Positions 33,387-40,145 of a DNA stretch of 64,000 bases are shown here, piece by piece. The translations under genes were made by a program, and so were the position numbers. This DNA comes from Streptomyces sp. NBC_01264 (GTDB lineage Bacteria; Actinomycetota; Actinomycetes; Streptomycetales; Streptomycetaceae), in contig NZ_JAPEOX010000007.1 in NCBI RefSeq assembly GCF_026340675.1, positions 38,343 through 102,342 on the forward strand, read 5' to 3'. Numbering within the stretch: position 1 is the first letter of the stretch; every line of letters starts with the position of its first letter. The notes below the pieces were generated by a model that saw only the letters and a list, made by a program, of their open reading frames with translations, was not told the origin of the DNA and searched no databases.

Positions 33387-33676
33387 CGGCCCGCTTCCGC
33401 AGATGCGGACACGGCAGCGGCCCGATGCACCCGGGCGACCAGAAGGCCGCCGCGGAGTTCACCGCCATGCTCACAGCGCGGCAGAGGCCAGCCCCCTGGA
33501 CCGGCCGCGGCGACGTCGCCGTACGGATCAGCGAGCGCGGCCTGGAACGCGGACGACCTCTCCCCGAGCAACAACCCGACGCCGACCCGGTCGCCCTCGT
33601 CCTCATCCACCCCGACACCGAGACAACGCTAACCAGCACGCTCCACTGCGCTCGGACACGAATCCACGGTGCCTGA
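33383..33676 (+). CDS. small hypothetical protein closing the operon
   Basis: A 97-aa protein coupled to the gene before by ATGA. It begins MTARFRRCGHGSGPMHPGDQ and has a short beta-strand-rich C-terminus (VALVLIHPDTETTLTSTL). Cys and His near the start could bind metal. It is the last gene of the plus-strand block; the strong terminator at 33763-33808 follows about 90 nt later. Confidence 0.6.
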   Translation: MTARFRRCGHGSGPMHPGDQKAAAEFTAMLTARQRPAPWTGRGDVAVRISERGLERGRPLPEQQPDADPVALVLIHPDTETTLTSTLHCARTRIHGA

Positions 33677-33762
33677 CCGAGCCCTACCAACTTCTCACCC
33701 AGGCCCTCGCCGGACGCGATCTTCCATCGGGCATCAACCTGAGCACCTGAGCCCACACGCAG

Positions 33763-33808
33763 CGGCCCCCTCCGCCCGGACATTGCTCCGGACGGAGGGG
33801 GCCGTTTT
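33763..33808 (+). terminator. strong terminator with T-run
   Basis: CGGCCCCCTCCG and CGGAGGGGGCCG arms (with a further CCGG/CCGG pair across one mismatch) form a long stem ended by TTTTGT. It closes the 25978-33676 operon. Confidence 0.88.
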
Positions 33809-33934
33809 GTGTTTCTGGCCTCGCGACTCAAATCCACCGGTCACCCAGTCGATGCTGCAACGTCGGCGGGCCGGCTGACGCGGGCGGGAGTACGGCGCGA
33901 GCGGAGGTCGAACAGGCCTCGCAAGGGCGCTCGG

Positions 33935-33955
33935 ACTGATAACGGCGTTATCAGT
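33935..33955. promoter_or_regulatory. parS-like palindromic site
   Basis: A perfect 21-bp palindrome (odd centre) with arms ACTGATAACG and CGTTATCAGT. The same core recurs at 34200-34242 and three times inside parB, so it is the likely centromere site of the ParA/ParB pair at 35835-38200. A half-site GATAACGGCG also occurs near 34144. Confidence 0.8.
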
Positions 33956-34199
33956 TTCCGCCATCCTCGGAGTCCCCCAGGGATTCCGGCCAGCGCTTCC
34001 TAAGACCGCAGGAACAAGATCTCCCGTTGGTTTGCGTCCATCTTCGCCATGATGGGGTCGGCATCGCCGCGACCGTCATGCCACGGACCCTCTGGATCCC
34101 ATGCTCAAAATCGTCCCGGCTTCCTGCTTGGCAGCGGAGCCATCGATAACGGCGCCTTTTACCGCTGTCCGTCGACGGCGCACTCGGGGAGGGTGAGGC

Positions 34200-34242
34200 C
34201 CGATGCCTCCACTGATAACGCCGTTATCAGTGGAGGCATCGG
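34200..34242. promoter_or_regulatory. 43-bp perfect palindrome centred on a parS-like core
   Basis: Arms of 21 bp (CGATGCCTCC then ACTGATAACG on the left, plus one flanking C-G pair) are exact reverse complements around one central base. The inner 21 bp equal the parS-like core seen elsewhere; the outer arms are unique to this copy. It could be the high-affinity nucleation site or also form a cruciform/terminator. Confidence 0.85.
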
Positions 34243-34334
34243 TCTGGCTGGCATCAGGGCTGCCTGAACCGCACTTGCTGCTGGTTGGCTTCGGCGATTC
34301 TTGGAGGGGCCTTGACCCCGGATTTTGAACACGT

Positions 34335-35237
34335 CTATGCGGCTTGGGTCAGGGTAGTTGCAGCTGGCTGGAGGTCGTTCTCGTAGGCGATCGGGGACCG
34401 GTGGCCGAGGCGGGAGTGTCGGCGGCGGGTGTTGTATCGGGTCAGCCAGCGGAACGCGTCCAGCCTGGCCTCGCGCTCGCTCGACCAGGCTTTGCGGCCT
34501 TTGAGTGTCTCCCTCTTGAAGGCGGCGTTGAAGCTTTCTGCGGCTGCGTTGTCGGCGCTGGATCCGATCGCGCCCATGCTCTGCCGGACCCCGGCTGACC
34601 TGCAGATTTCAGCGAAGGCCCTGCTCGAATATTGGGATCCGTGGTCCGTGTGCATGATCGCTCCGGCCAGGTTTCCACGGGTCCGCTCGGCTGCCGCCAG
34701 GGCGTCGATGACGAGTTCGGTTCGCATGTGATCGGCGATCGCCCACCCGGCCAGCCGGCGCGAGCACAAGTCGATGACGGTCGCGAGGTAGAGCGGCTTC
34801 GCGCCGCTGACCGGCAGGTATGTGATGTCGCCGACGTATTTTCTGTTGACGTCGGCTGCGGTGAAGTCGCGTCCGATCAGGTCCGGTGCCTTCGACGCGG
34901 CTTGGTCCGCGACGGTGGTGCGGTGCCGGCGGCGCAACCGGACTCCCTCGAGCCCGATGGTCCGCATGATCCTGGCGACCCGCTTGTGGTTGACCACCGG
35001 ACCCTCCTCGTCGCGGAGTTCCGCGGTGATTCTGGGGGCTCCGTAGGTGCCGTCGGAGTCCTGGTGGATCTTGCGTATCCGGGCCGCGAGCCCGGCCTCG
35101 ACGCTCTGCCTGGCCGCTCTCGCGGCCGCGGTGCGACGCCAGTAGTAAAAGCTCGACCGGGCCAGGCCGAGGATGTCGCAGAGCCGCTTCACGCCGTGAC
35201 GGCGCTGGTGATCGTCAACGAACTGGTAGCGGTTCAC
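34335..35237 (-). CDS. IS3-family transposase OrfB (DDE)
   Basis: A 300-aa DDE integrase identical in sequence to the OrfB at 72-974. Catalytic motifs GDITYL, HTDHGSQY and ESFNAAFK are all intact. Its GTG overlaps the orfA stop by 4 nt. Together with the complete orfA it should form a functional transposase, so this copy is probably the active parent of the partial copies A and C in the window. Confidence 0.93.
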   Translation of the reverse strand: MNRYQFVDDHQRRHGVKRLCDILGLARSSFYYWRRTAAARAARQSVEAGLAARIRKIHQDSDGTYGAPRITAELRDEEGPVVNHKRVARIMRTIGLEGVRLRRRHRTTVADQAASKAPDLIGRDFTAADVNRKYVGDITYLPVSGAKPLYLATVIDLCSRRLAGWAIADHMRTELVIDALAAAERTRGNLAGAIMHTDHGSQYSSRAFAEICRSAGVRQSMGAIGSSADNAAAESFNAAFKRETLKGRKAWSSEREARLDAFRWLTRYNTRRRHSRLGHRSPIAYENDLQPAATTLTQAA

Positions 35238-35596
35238 CAGCGCGTCTCCGTCGCGAAATACCGGGCCGCCTTGCGGAGAATGTCCCGTTCTTCCTCGAGC
35301 TCGCGGATCCTCTTGCGGGCGGCGGCCAGCTCCGCCTGAACGGCGTCGCCGACGGCCTGCGAGGCGGCCGGCGGTGCGGAGTGGGCGCCAGGTCGGCGGC
35401 CGTCGGCGGCCCGGATCCAGTTCCTCAGCGTCTCGGTGTTCACCCCGAGATCAGCGGCGACCGACTTGATCGTCGCTCCCGGCCTCGACCGGTACAACGC
35501 GACCGCGTCCGCCTTGAACTCGGCGGGATAGTGCTTCATCCCCACAGGGACTCCGTTCTCCTGGACCATCAAGATCCAAGTGTCTCCGGTGTCCAA
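35234..35596 (-). CDS. IS3-family transposase OrfA (HTH)
   Basis: A 120-aa protein (MDTGDTWILM onward). Residues 22-65 form the HTH_Tnp_1 helix-turn-helix (YPAEFKADAVALYRSRPGAT then IKSVAADLGVNTETLRNWIR) that binds the IS ends; residues 85-120 are a leucine zipper for multimerisation (VQAELAAARKRIRELEEERD). The same OrfA is repeated without change at 58486-58848 in IS3 copy C. An internal ATG at MKHYPAEFKA is the more usual family start. Confidence 0.9.
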   Translation of the reverse strand: MDTGDTWILMVQENGVPVGMKHYPAEFKADAVALYRSRPGATIKSVAADLGVNTETLRNWIRAADGRRPGAHSAPPAASQAVGDAVQAELAAARKRIRELEEERDILRKAARYFATETRW

Positions 35597-35614
35597 AACC
35601 TGGGGTCAAGGTCC

Positions 35615-35834
35615 GAGTGTCTCGCCGTGCCAGCCACCGGACCGCAGGCTGCGACGGTGTCTCCCTAACGACTGCTGCAGGAAGGCCCGGCACGAACACG
35701 TGGGGCGTGCCGCATCAGGGAGGCTGTGACCATCGACCCAAGGTGTGATCATTTTGGGTAAACAGTGAACAACTAGGCGCTGATTGTGCGAGTCGGCGGC
35801 CCCAACGCACCCTGGGAGTTAGTAAGGTGCCTCC
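35615..35834 (+). promoter_or_regulatory. parA upstream region
   Basis: 220 bases between IS3 copy B and parA. An inverted repeat GGCACG/CGTGCC lies near 35679-35701, and an A/T-richer stretch (GTGATCATTTTGGGTAAACA near 35744-35767) could be the promoter. No gene. No full parS-like core is present here, unlike the far side of the IS. Confidence 0.45.
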
Positions 35835-37040
35835 ATGGTCATCCAAAGCCCCTCCGGAGACAGAGAGAAAGTTGTCTCCAAGTTGCCAGCCGAGCTGCGC
35901 CAGGACCTGAAGGTACGAGCAGCCGAACTCGGAGTGGACATCCAGGACGCCGTCACCGAAGGCATCGACGCCTGGCGCAGCTCCTCCGTGGTGCACGAAG
36001 TCATCGATACAGCAGGGTCCGTGACGTTCTCGACCTGGCTTTTCCCAGGCCAGTGGGAGGATCTGAAGGAGACCTGCGGCGAGCGCGGCATCCCCTTCGT
36101 CCAAGGGCTCGCGCAGTCGGTCGCCCTGTGGCTCGCGACGCATCCCTCCCCCAAGTACCGGCCTGTCACAGGGATCCCCCGCCGCATCGTGGTGTGCAAC
36201 CAGAAGGGCGGTGTGGGCAAGACCGCCGTCTCCGCCGGCGTCGGCGAGGCCCTGGCCGAGGGCGAGACCTACGTAACCGTTTCCAAGAACACCGAGGCGC
36301 TCCTGGAGGAGTTCCGAGGCCTGGGCCTACGGGTCCTGCTCGTCGATTACGACCCGCAGGGTCACCTCACCAAACAGCTCGGCCTGCAGAGCCTTCCCGC
36401 CAAGGGTCCCAGCCTGGCCAAGTTCATGGCCGGCCAGATCAAGGACGCCTCGATCAGGGATCTCGTAGTCGTCGTCGAAGACGAACGATACGGAGGCCGG
36501 CTCCACGTCCTGCCTTCCTGCCCGGACGCCTTCCTCCTCGACATCATGATCGCGATGGACCGGAACCGGCAGGCAACGCTGGAGCGTGCACTCGAGCCCC
36601 TGGAGAAGGACTACGACGTCATCGTCGTCGACTCCCCTCCCAGCCTCGGCGTGGGCATGGACGCCGCGATCTACTACGGGCGGCGCCGCGAAGGCGAAGC
36701 CAAGCAACAGTCCGGCGTGATGATCATCGTGCAGGCTGAGGACTCCTCGGCCGATGCCTACGAGCTCCTGATAGAGCAGATCGAATCCGGCAAGGCCGAC
36801 TGGCGGATCGACGTCGAGTACCTCGGCCTCGTCGTCAACATGTACGACGCGCGCGACGGCTACGTCGTCACGTCGTCCCTCAGGGAGTGGGAGTCTCTCG
36901 GTGACCCCCGGGTCCTCGCCAAGGTGGCCCGCCTCAAGGAACAGCGCGAGGCAGTCAGAAACAAGACGCCTCTCCTCTCCTACTCGCCGGAGTGTGAGCA
37001 GGCCATGACCATGCGCAAGATCGTCCGGGAGATCACGTGA
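35835..37040 (+). CDS. parA: ParA partition ATPase with N-terminal tandem RHH-like region
   Basis: A 401-aa ParA/MinD-family ATPase. The deviant Walker A is KGGVGKT (124-130), switch motif DYDPQGHLT (171-179), and Walker B VIVVDSPPSLG near 263-273. The 110-residue N-terminal extension contains two stretches that each look like a ribbon-helix-helix: residues 12-50 (KLPAELRQDLKVRAAELGVD) and 65-104 (FPGQWEDLKETCGERGIPF), so it may bind DNA and autoregulate. About 20 extra residues (ETYVTVSKNTEALLEEF) sit between Walker A and the switch. Its stop overlaps the parB GTG by 4 nt. Drives plasmid segregation with ParB and parS. Confidence 0.93.
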   Translation: MVIQSPSGDREKVVSKLPAELRQDLKVRAAELGVDIQDAVTEGIDAWRSSSVVHEVIDTAGSVTFSTWLFPGQWEDLKETCGERGIPFVQGLAQSVALWLATHPSPKYRPVTGIPRRIVVCNQKGGVGKTAVSAGVGEALAEGETYVTVSKNTEALLEEFRGLGLRVLLVDYDPQGHLTKQLGLQSLPAKGPSLAKFMAGQIKDASIRDLVVVVEDERYGGRLHVLPSCPDAFLLDIMIAMDRNRQATLERALEPLEKDYDVIVVDSPPSLGVGMDAAIYYGRRREGEAKQQSGVMIIVQAEDSSADAYELLIEQIESGKADWRIDVEYLGLVVNMYDARDGYVVTSSLREWESLGDPRVLAKVARLKEQREAVRNKTPLLSYSPECEQAMTMRKIVREIT

Positions 37041-38200
37041 ACACCCGTCAGTCCGCCGCAGACCGCGTGGGAAGCTCCAGCTCCTTCGGCAGGGCGGCCC
37101 TCGCTCGCAGCACCCGCGGCCAGCTCATCGCGGCCGCGACAGGTGAAGCCCAAGAAGAGAACGTCACCGAGCTCAGCCTCGACCGGATCAGCCCGAATCC
37201 CGACAACCCCCGTGACACCCTGGGGGACATCGAGGGACTGGCCTCCAGCCTCGCCGAGATCGGACTCGTCCAAGCAATTACGGTCGCCACCGTCGAGGCA
37301 TACCTGAACGAGCGACCCGGACGCGAAGACGAACTCGCAGACGGAGCCCAATACGTCGTCATCGACGGTCACCGACGCCTCGCAGCCGCCCACGAAGCAG
37401 GCATCGAGTCCATCCGGATCACCGTCAACGACGCCCTGGCGGCCACCGATGAGAAGCTGCTCGAAGCCGCCTTCGTCGCCAACGCCCAGCGGGAGAACCT
37501 GACCGACCTGGAGGAGGCCAATGCCCTCAGCCAGCTCGTGAAGCTCTACGGGTCGCAGCACAAGGCGGCCAAGCGGTTGGGAGTGACACAGCCATACATC
37601 TCCCAGCGCCTCTCGCTCCTGGCGCTCGCCCCCGACCTCCAGGCAGACCTCGAAGCCGGCCGACGCAAGGTCGAGCACGTGCGCGGCCTGGCCAAACTCA
37701 CGCCAGAAGAACAGCGGACGACAGCCGACGAACGCGCCCGCGCCCCACAATTGCGGCGCCGGACCTCGGTACCGACTCAGCAGTCAGCCCCTGCCACTGA
37801 TAACGCCGTTATCAGCACGCCGTCAGCCGCAGACACAGTCGAGCTGCCCCCGAATCCGGAGCCGACTGATAACGCCGTTATCACCTCCAAGGCCGAGGAC
37901 CCGAGCGCTGCGTCCCCGTCGACTGATAACGCCGTTATCAGCGAGGAAGACCCGACTGCCCGCCTGGCGGACGTTCGAACGCTTCCCCCTATGCCCTGGC
38001 ACGACGGCAACGCCGTCATGGACCTCGTCATCGCGACTCTGGACGAAGAGCAGCGAACTCGATTCCTGCATCGCTATGTCGAGCGCAGCGGGAGCAAGGA
38101 AGCGCTGGTCGCTGACCTCGCGCGTAGCCTCCCCAAGGAGGGACGCCTCCAACTCGCCTCGATTCTCGCTGCGGTGGCAGCCGACCTTCGCACCATCTGA
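37037..38200 (+). CDS. parB: ParB partition protein with parS sites inside its gene
   Basis: A 387-aa ParB/Spo0J-type protein. The N-terminal CTPase/Srx-like domain carries ISPNPDNPRD (51-60), VIDGHRRLAAA (108-118) and NAQRENLTD (149-157). The parS-binding HTH is at 176-195 (KAAKRLGVTQPYISQRLSLL). Residues 245-305 form a linker with three TDNAVI(S/T) repeats at 254, 277 and 296, each encoded by a parS-like palindrome. The C-terminal 75 residues (WHDGNAVMDLVIATLDEEQR) would be the dimerisation domain. GTG start overlaps the parA stop, so the pair is one operon. Confidence 0.93.
   Translation: MNTRQSAADRVGSSSSFGRAALARSTRGQLIAAATGEAQEENVTELSLDRISPNPDNPRDTLGDIEGLASSLAEIGLVQAITVATVEAYLNERPGREDELADGAQYVVIDGHRRLAAAHEAGIESIRITVNDALAATDEKLLEAAFVANAQRENLTDLEEANALSQLVKLYGSQHKAAKRLGVTQPYISQRLSLLALAPDLQADLEAGRRKVEHVRGLAKLTPEEQRTTADERARAPQLRRRTSVPTQQSAPATDNAVISTPSAADTVELPPNPEPTDNAVITSKAEDPSAASPSTDNAVISEEDPTARLADVRTLPPMPWHDGNAVMDLVIATLDEEQRTRFLHRYVERSGSKEALVADLARSLPKEGRLQLASILAAVAADLRTI
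37796..37940. repeat. three parS-like palindromes inside parB
   Basis: TGATAACGCCGTTATCA occurs exactly at 37798-37814, 37867-37883 and 37924-37940, spaced 69 and 57 bp, all in the same reading phase and each coding TDNAVI. All are preceded by AC; right flanks differ. The core equals that of the sites at 33935 and 34200. Confidence 0.9.
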
Positions 38201-38235
38201 TCGACACACAGGTGTGCTTGAGCAGCACCTTCGAA

Positions 38236-38265
38236 GAGGCCGGACTCCGTGGAGAGTCCGGCCTC
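38236..38265 (+). terminator. 12-bp hairpin terminator after parB
   Basis: GAGGCCGGACTC (38236-38247) and GAGTCCGGCCTC (38254-38265) pair perfectly over a 6-nt loop; TCTCC follows. Ends the parAB transcript. Confidence 0.85.
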
Positions 38266-38343
38266 TCTCCGTCCGGATGGATCCTTGCACCGTGGGGGAG
38301 TTGTAGAGCGCACGGACAGCTGGGCAAGGGGAGGGGACAGAGC

Positions 38344-38928
38344 ATGGGAACGGGAATGGTGCTGTTGATGGTCTTAGCCGTCCTGGCCGCAGGGGGTGTG
38401 ACAGGGACGCTGCTGCGAGCCGGGCGCCGTGAAGCCGAGGCCGAGAAGGTCCGCCTTGCGGCACAGGCACGGGTCCAGGCCCTGCGCTCGATGGAGCCGG
38501 TCTGGGGCATGGGGGACCGCGAGTTCGAAGAGTACGTCGCCGACTTATGCCGGCGGGACGGCTGCACCGAGGTCCGCCGGGTAGGCGGTGCGAACGATCT
38601 GGGCGCCGACGTGATCGGCTGGCTCCCGGACGGCCGCAAGATCGTGGTGCAGTGCAAGCGGTACGCGAAGCACCGCACGGTCGGTAGCCCGGACCTCCAG
38701 AAGTTCAACGGCACCGTCCGCGACGAGCACGGAGCGGACGTCCCGCTCTTCGTCGCCTCCTGCAAGTTCACCAAGCAGGCCCGCGCCTTCGCCGCCCGCC
38801 ACAGCTTGGTGCTCCTCGACGTGGACCTTCTGGGCTTCTGGAACAGCGGTACGCCTCTGACGGTGCTCCTCGGCCTGGACATCGGACGCTCCGGCACTAA
38901 CCGCAAACTCCACCCCGACCACGACTGA
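38344..38928 (+). CDS. Mrr-like restriction endonuclease with N-terminal membrane anchor
   Basis: A 194-aa protein. Residues 3-24 (GMVLLMVLAVLAAGGVTGTL) form a membrane helix; residues 55-165 form the Mrr_cat fold: FEEYVADLCRRDG, GADVIGW with Asp89, and VQCKRY with the Q-x-K pair (103-105) of the PD-(D/E)xK-type active site. Mrr enzymes cut modified or foreign DNA; membrane-bound versions are common in Streptomyces. A plasmid may carry it to exclude other DNA or stabilise itself (inference). It begins after the parB terminator with a weak GGGGACAG ribosome-binding site. Confidence 0.82.
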   Translation: MGTGMVLLMVLAVLAAGGVTGTLLRAGRREAEAEKVRLAAQARVQALRSMEPVWGMGDREFEEYVADLCRRDGCTEVRRVGGANDLGADVIGWLPDGRKIVVQCKRYAKHRTVGSPDLQKFNGTVRDEHGADVPLFVASCKFTKQARAFAARHSLVLLDVDLLGFWNSGTPLTVLLGLDIGRSGTNRKLHPDHD

Positions 38929-38942
38929 CAGGAGCAGCTGCC

Positions 38943-39626
38943 ATGCCCGACACCAAGCCAATCCTCCACGCCTGGCACATCGATGAGCGGGAGTACCGGC
39001 GCCAGGAGGAACGACGGGGCCGCCGGTACGCGTACACGAACATCGATCCCGTCCGTACTGCTCTGGTGGTCATCGACATGGTGCCGTTCTTCGTCAACGC
39101 CACCCCCTACACCCGCGGCATCGTCCCGAATATCCAGCACCTCGCCCACTGCCTCCGGTCCGCCGGAGGAACGGTCGTCTGGGTCTTGCCTGCCCGGGTA
39201 GACCGCACCTCGGTCGGCGACGAATTCCACGGACCCGAAGCCGCCGAGATGTTCCGCAACGCCGGCGGCACCGGCCCCCTGCAAGACCGGCTCTGGCACG
39301 AGCTCACCGTCGGCGCGGACGACCTCCTGGTGGAGAAGTCGGCACCCAGCGCCTTCTTCCCCGGCCGCTGCCCGCTACCCGAACTACTCCAAGAACGCGG
39401 AATCGACACCGTTCTGATCACCGGCACCGTCACGAATGTGTGCTGCGAGTCCTCAGCCCGCGACGCCTGGATACTCGGCTACCGGGTCATCATGATCGCT
39501 GACGCCAACTCCACCGGCCGCGACAAGGACCACAACGCCACCCTGCACACGGTCTACCGGTCCTTCGGCGACGTACGGGCCACCTCGGAAGTCCTCGGCC
39601 TGATCGATGAATCCGTGACTGCCTGA
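38943..39626 (+). CDS. isochorismatase-family cysteine hydrolase
   Basis: A 227-aa protein of the isochorismatase-like superfamily. The catalytic triad is visible: Asp45 in LVVIDMVPFF, Lys132 in VEKSAPSAF, and the nucleophile Cys167 in TNVCCESSARDA, with the cis-peptide GTVTN before it. Members hydrolyse isochorismate, nicotinamide, carbamoylsarcosine or similar amides; no residue here fixes the substrate. It follows the Mrr-like gene by 14 nt, so they share a transcript. ATG has GGAGCAGC upstream. Confidence 0.88.
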   Translation: MPDTKPILHAWHIDEREYRRQEERRGRRYAYTNIDPVRTALVVIDMVPFFVNATPYTRGIVPNIQHLAHCLRSAGGTVVWVLPARVDRTSVGDEFHGPEAAEMFRNAGGTGPLQDRLWHELTVGADDLLVEKSAPSAFFPGRCPLPELLQERGIDTVLITGTVTNVCCESSARDAWILGYRVIMIADANSTGRDKDHNATLHTVYRSFGDVRATSEVLGLIDESVTA

Positions 39627-39631
39627 CAGGC

Positions 39632-39994
39632 GTGCCCGTGAGTCAGGGTCTGGTGAGGATGGTGTGGCCGCCGCTACAGAGCTACACGATGTGCCGGACC
39701 CCGCAGCGCAGTTCCAGGCCGAACGACCACGTGGCGCGTCCGTCCTGTGCCAGCGCACGGCCGCACCCCGACCCGGACCAGCAGCCCCGGGCCGGCCCCG
39801 GCGACCCCGACGCACCCCGGCTGCCGCTGGAGGAGGGGGAGCGGGACATCCCACGCGTCCCGCTGCGCTACGACCGCGCGGTCATAGCCTCCAGCATGCT
39901 CACCGCCCAACTGGGCAACGCCCGGTCCACGTACGACGTCACCGCGCACCAGCAGGCCGACGCATACCGCTTCGGCCAGGTGTGGAGTGAGTAG
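39632..39994 (+). CDS. hypothetical protein, low confidence
   Basis: A 120-aa frame from a GTG five bases after the hydrolase gene. The second half (LPLEEGERDIPRVPLRYDRA then SSMLTAQLGNARSTYDV and QQADAYRFGQVWSE) looks like a real protein end; the first half is Arg/Pro/Ser rich. A competing frame from 39664 covers the same DNA but is Arg/Pro/Ala-skewed and less protein-like. Possibly a small plasmid protein or the truncated end of one. Confidence 0.4.
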   Translation: MPVSQGLVRMVWPPLQSYTMCRTPQRSSRPNDHVARPSCASARPHPDPDQQPRAGPGDPDAPRLPLEEGERDIPRVPLRYDRAVIASSMLTAQLGNARSTYDVTAHQQADAYRFGQVWSE

Positions 39995-40145
39995 GCACTG
40001 AGGTTGGTCGAGGAAACCGGGAAGCGCTGGTAGCTGTTCGCGGCGGAGGGGACCTGATGGTGAAAGCCTGAAAGAGGGCTGTCACCAGCGCGGCCCTGGT
40101 GACAGGCTGACTATCGGGACAGGACAGAGGACGGGACAGGAACTC

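Larger units (their letters stand above)
34307..35614 (-). mobile_element. IS3-family element, copy B, complete
   Basis: A complete 1308-bp element. Imperfect terminal inverted repeats start GGACCTTGACCCCAGG at the orfA end and GGGCCTTGACCCCGG at the orfB end. It is flanked by GAG at 34304-34306 and 35615-35617, a 3-bp target duplication typical of IS3. It sits between the upstream parS-like sites and parA, pushing them 1.3 kb apart. Its OrfB is identical to copy A. Confidence 0.93.

Noticed and set aside
34141..34165. A further parS-like site with GATAACGGCG
   Set aside because: Only half of the palindrome matches, so it was not counted as a site.
39664..39990. Alternative frame after the isochorismatase gene
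   Set aside because: Strong Arg/Pro/Ala bias and no protein-like pattern; the competing frame at 39632-39994 is better though still weak.
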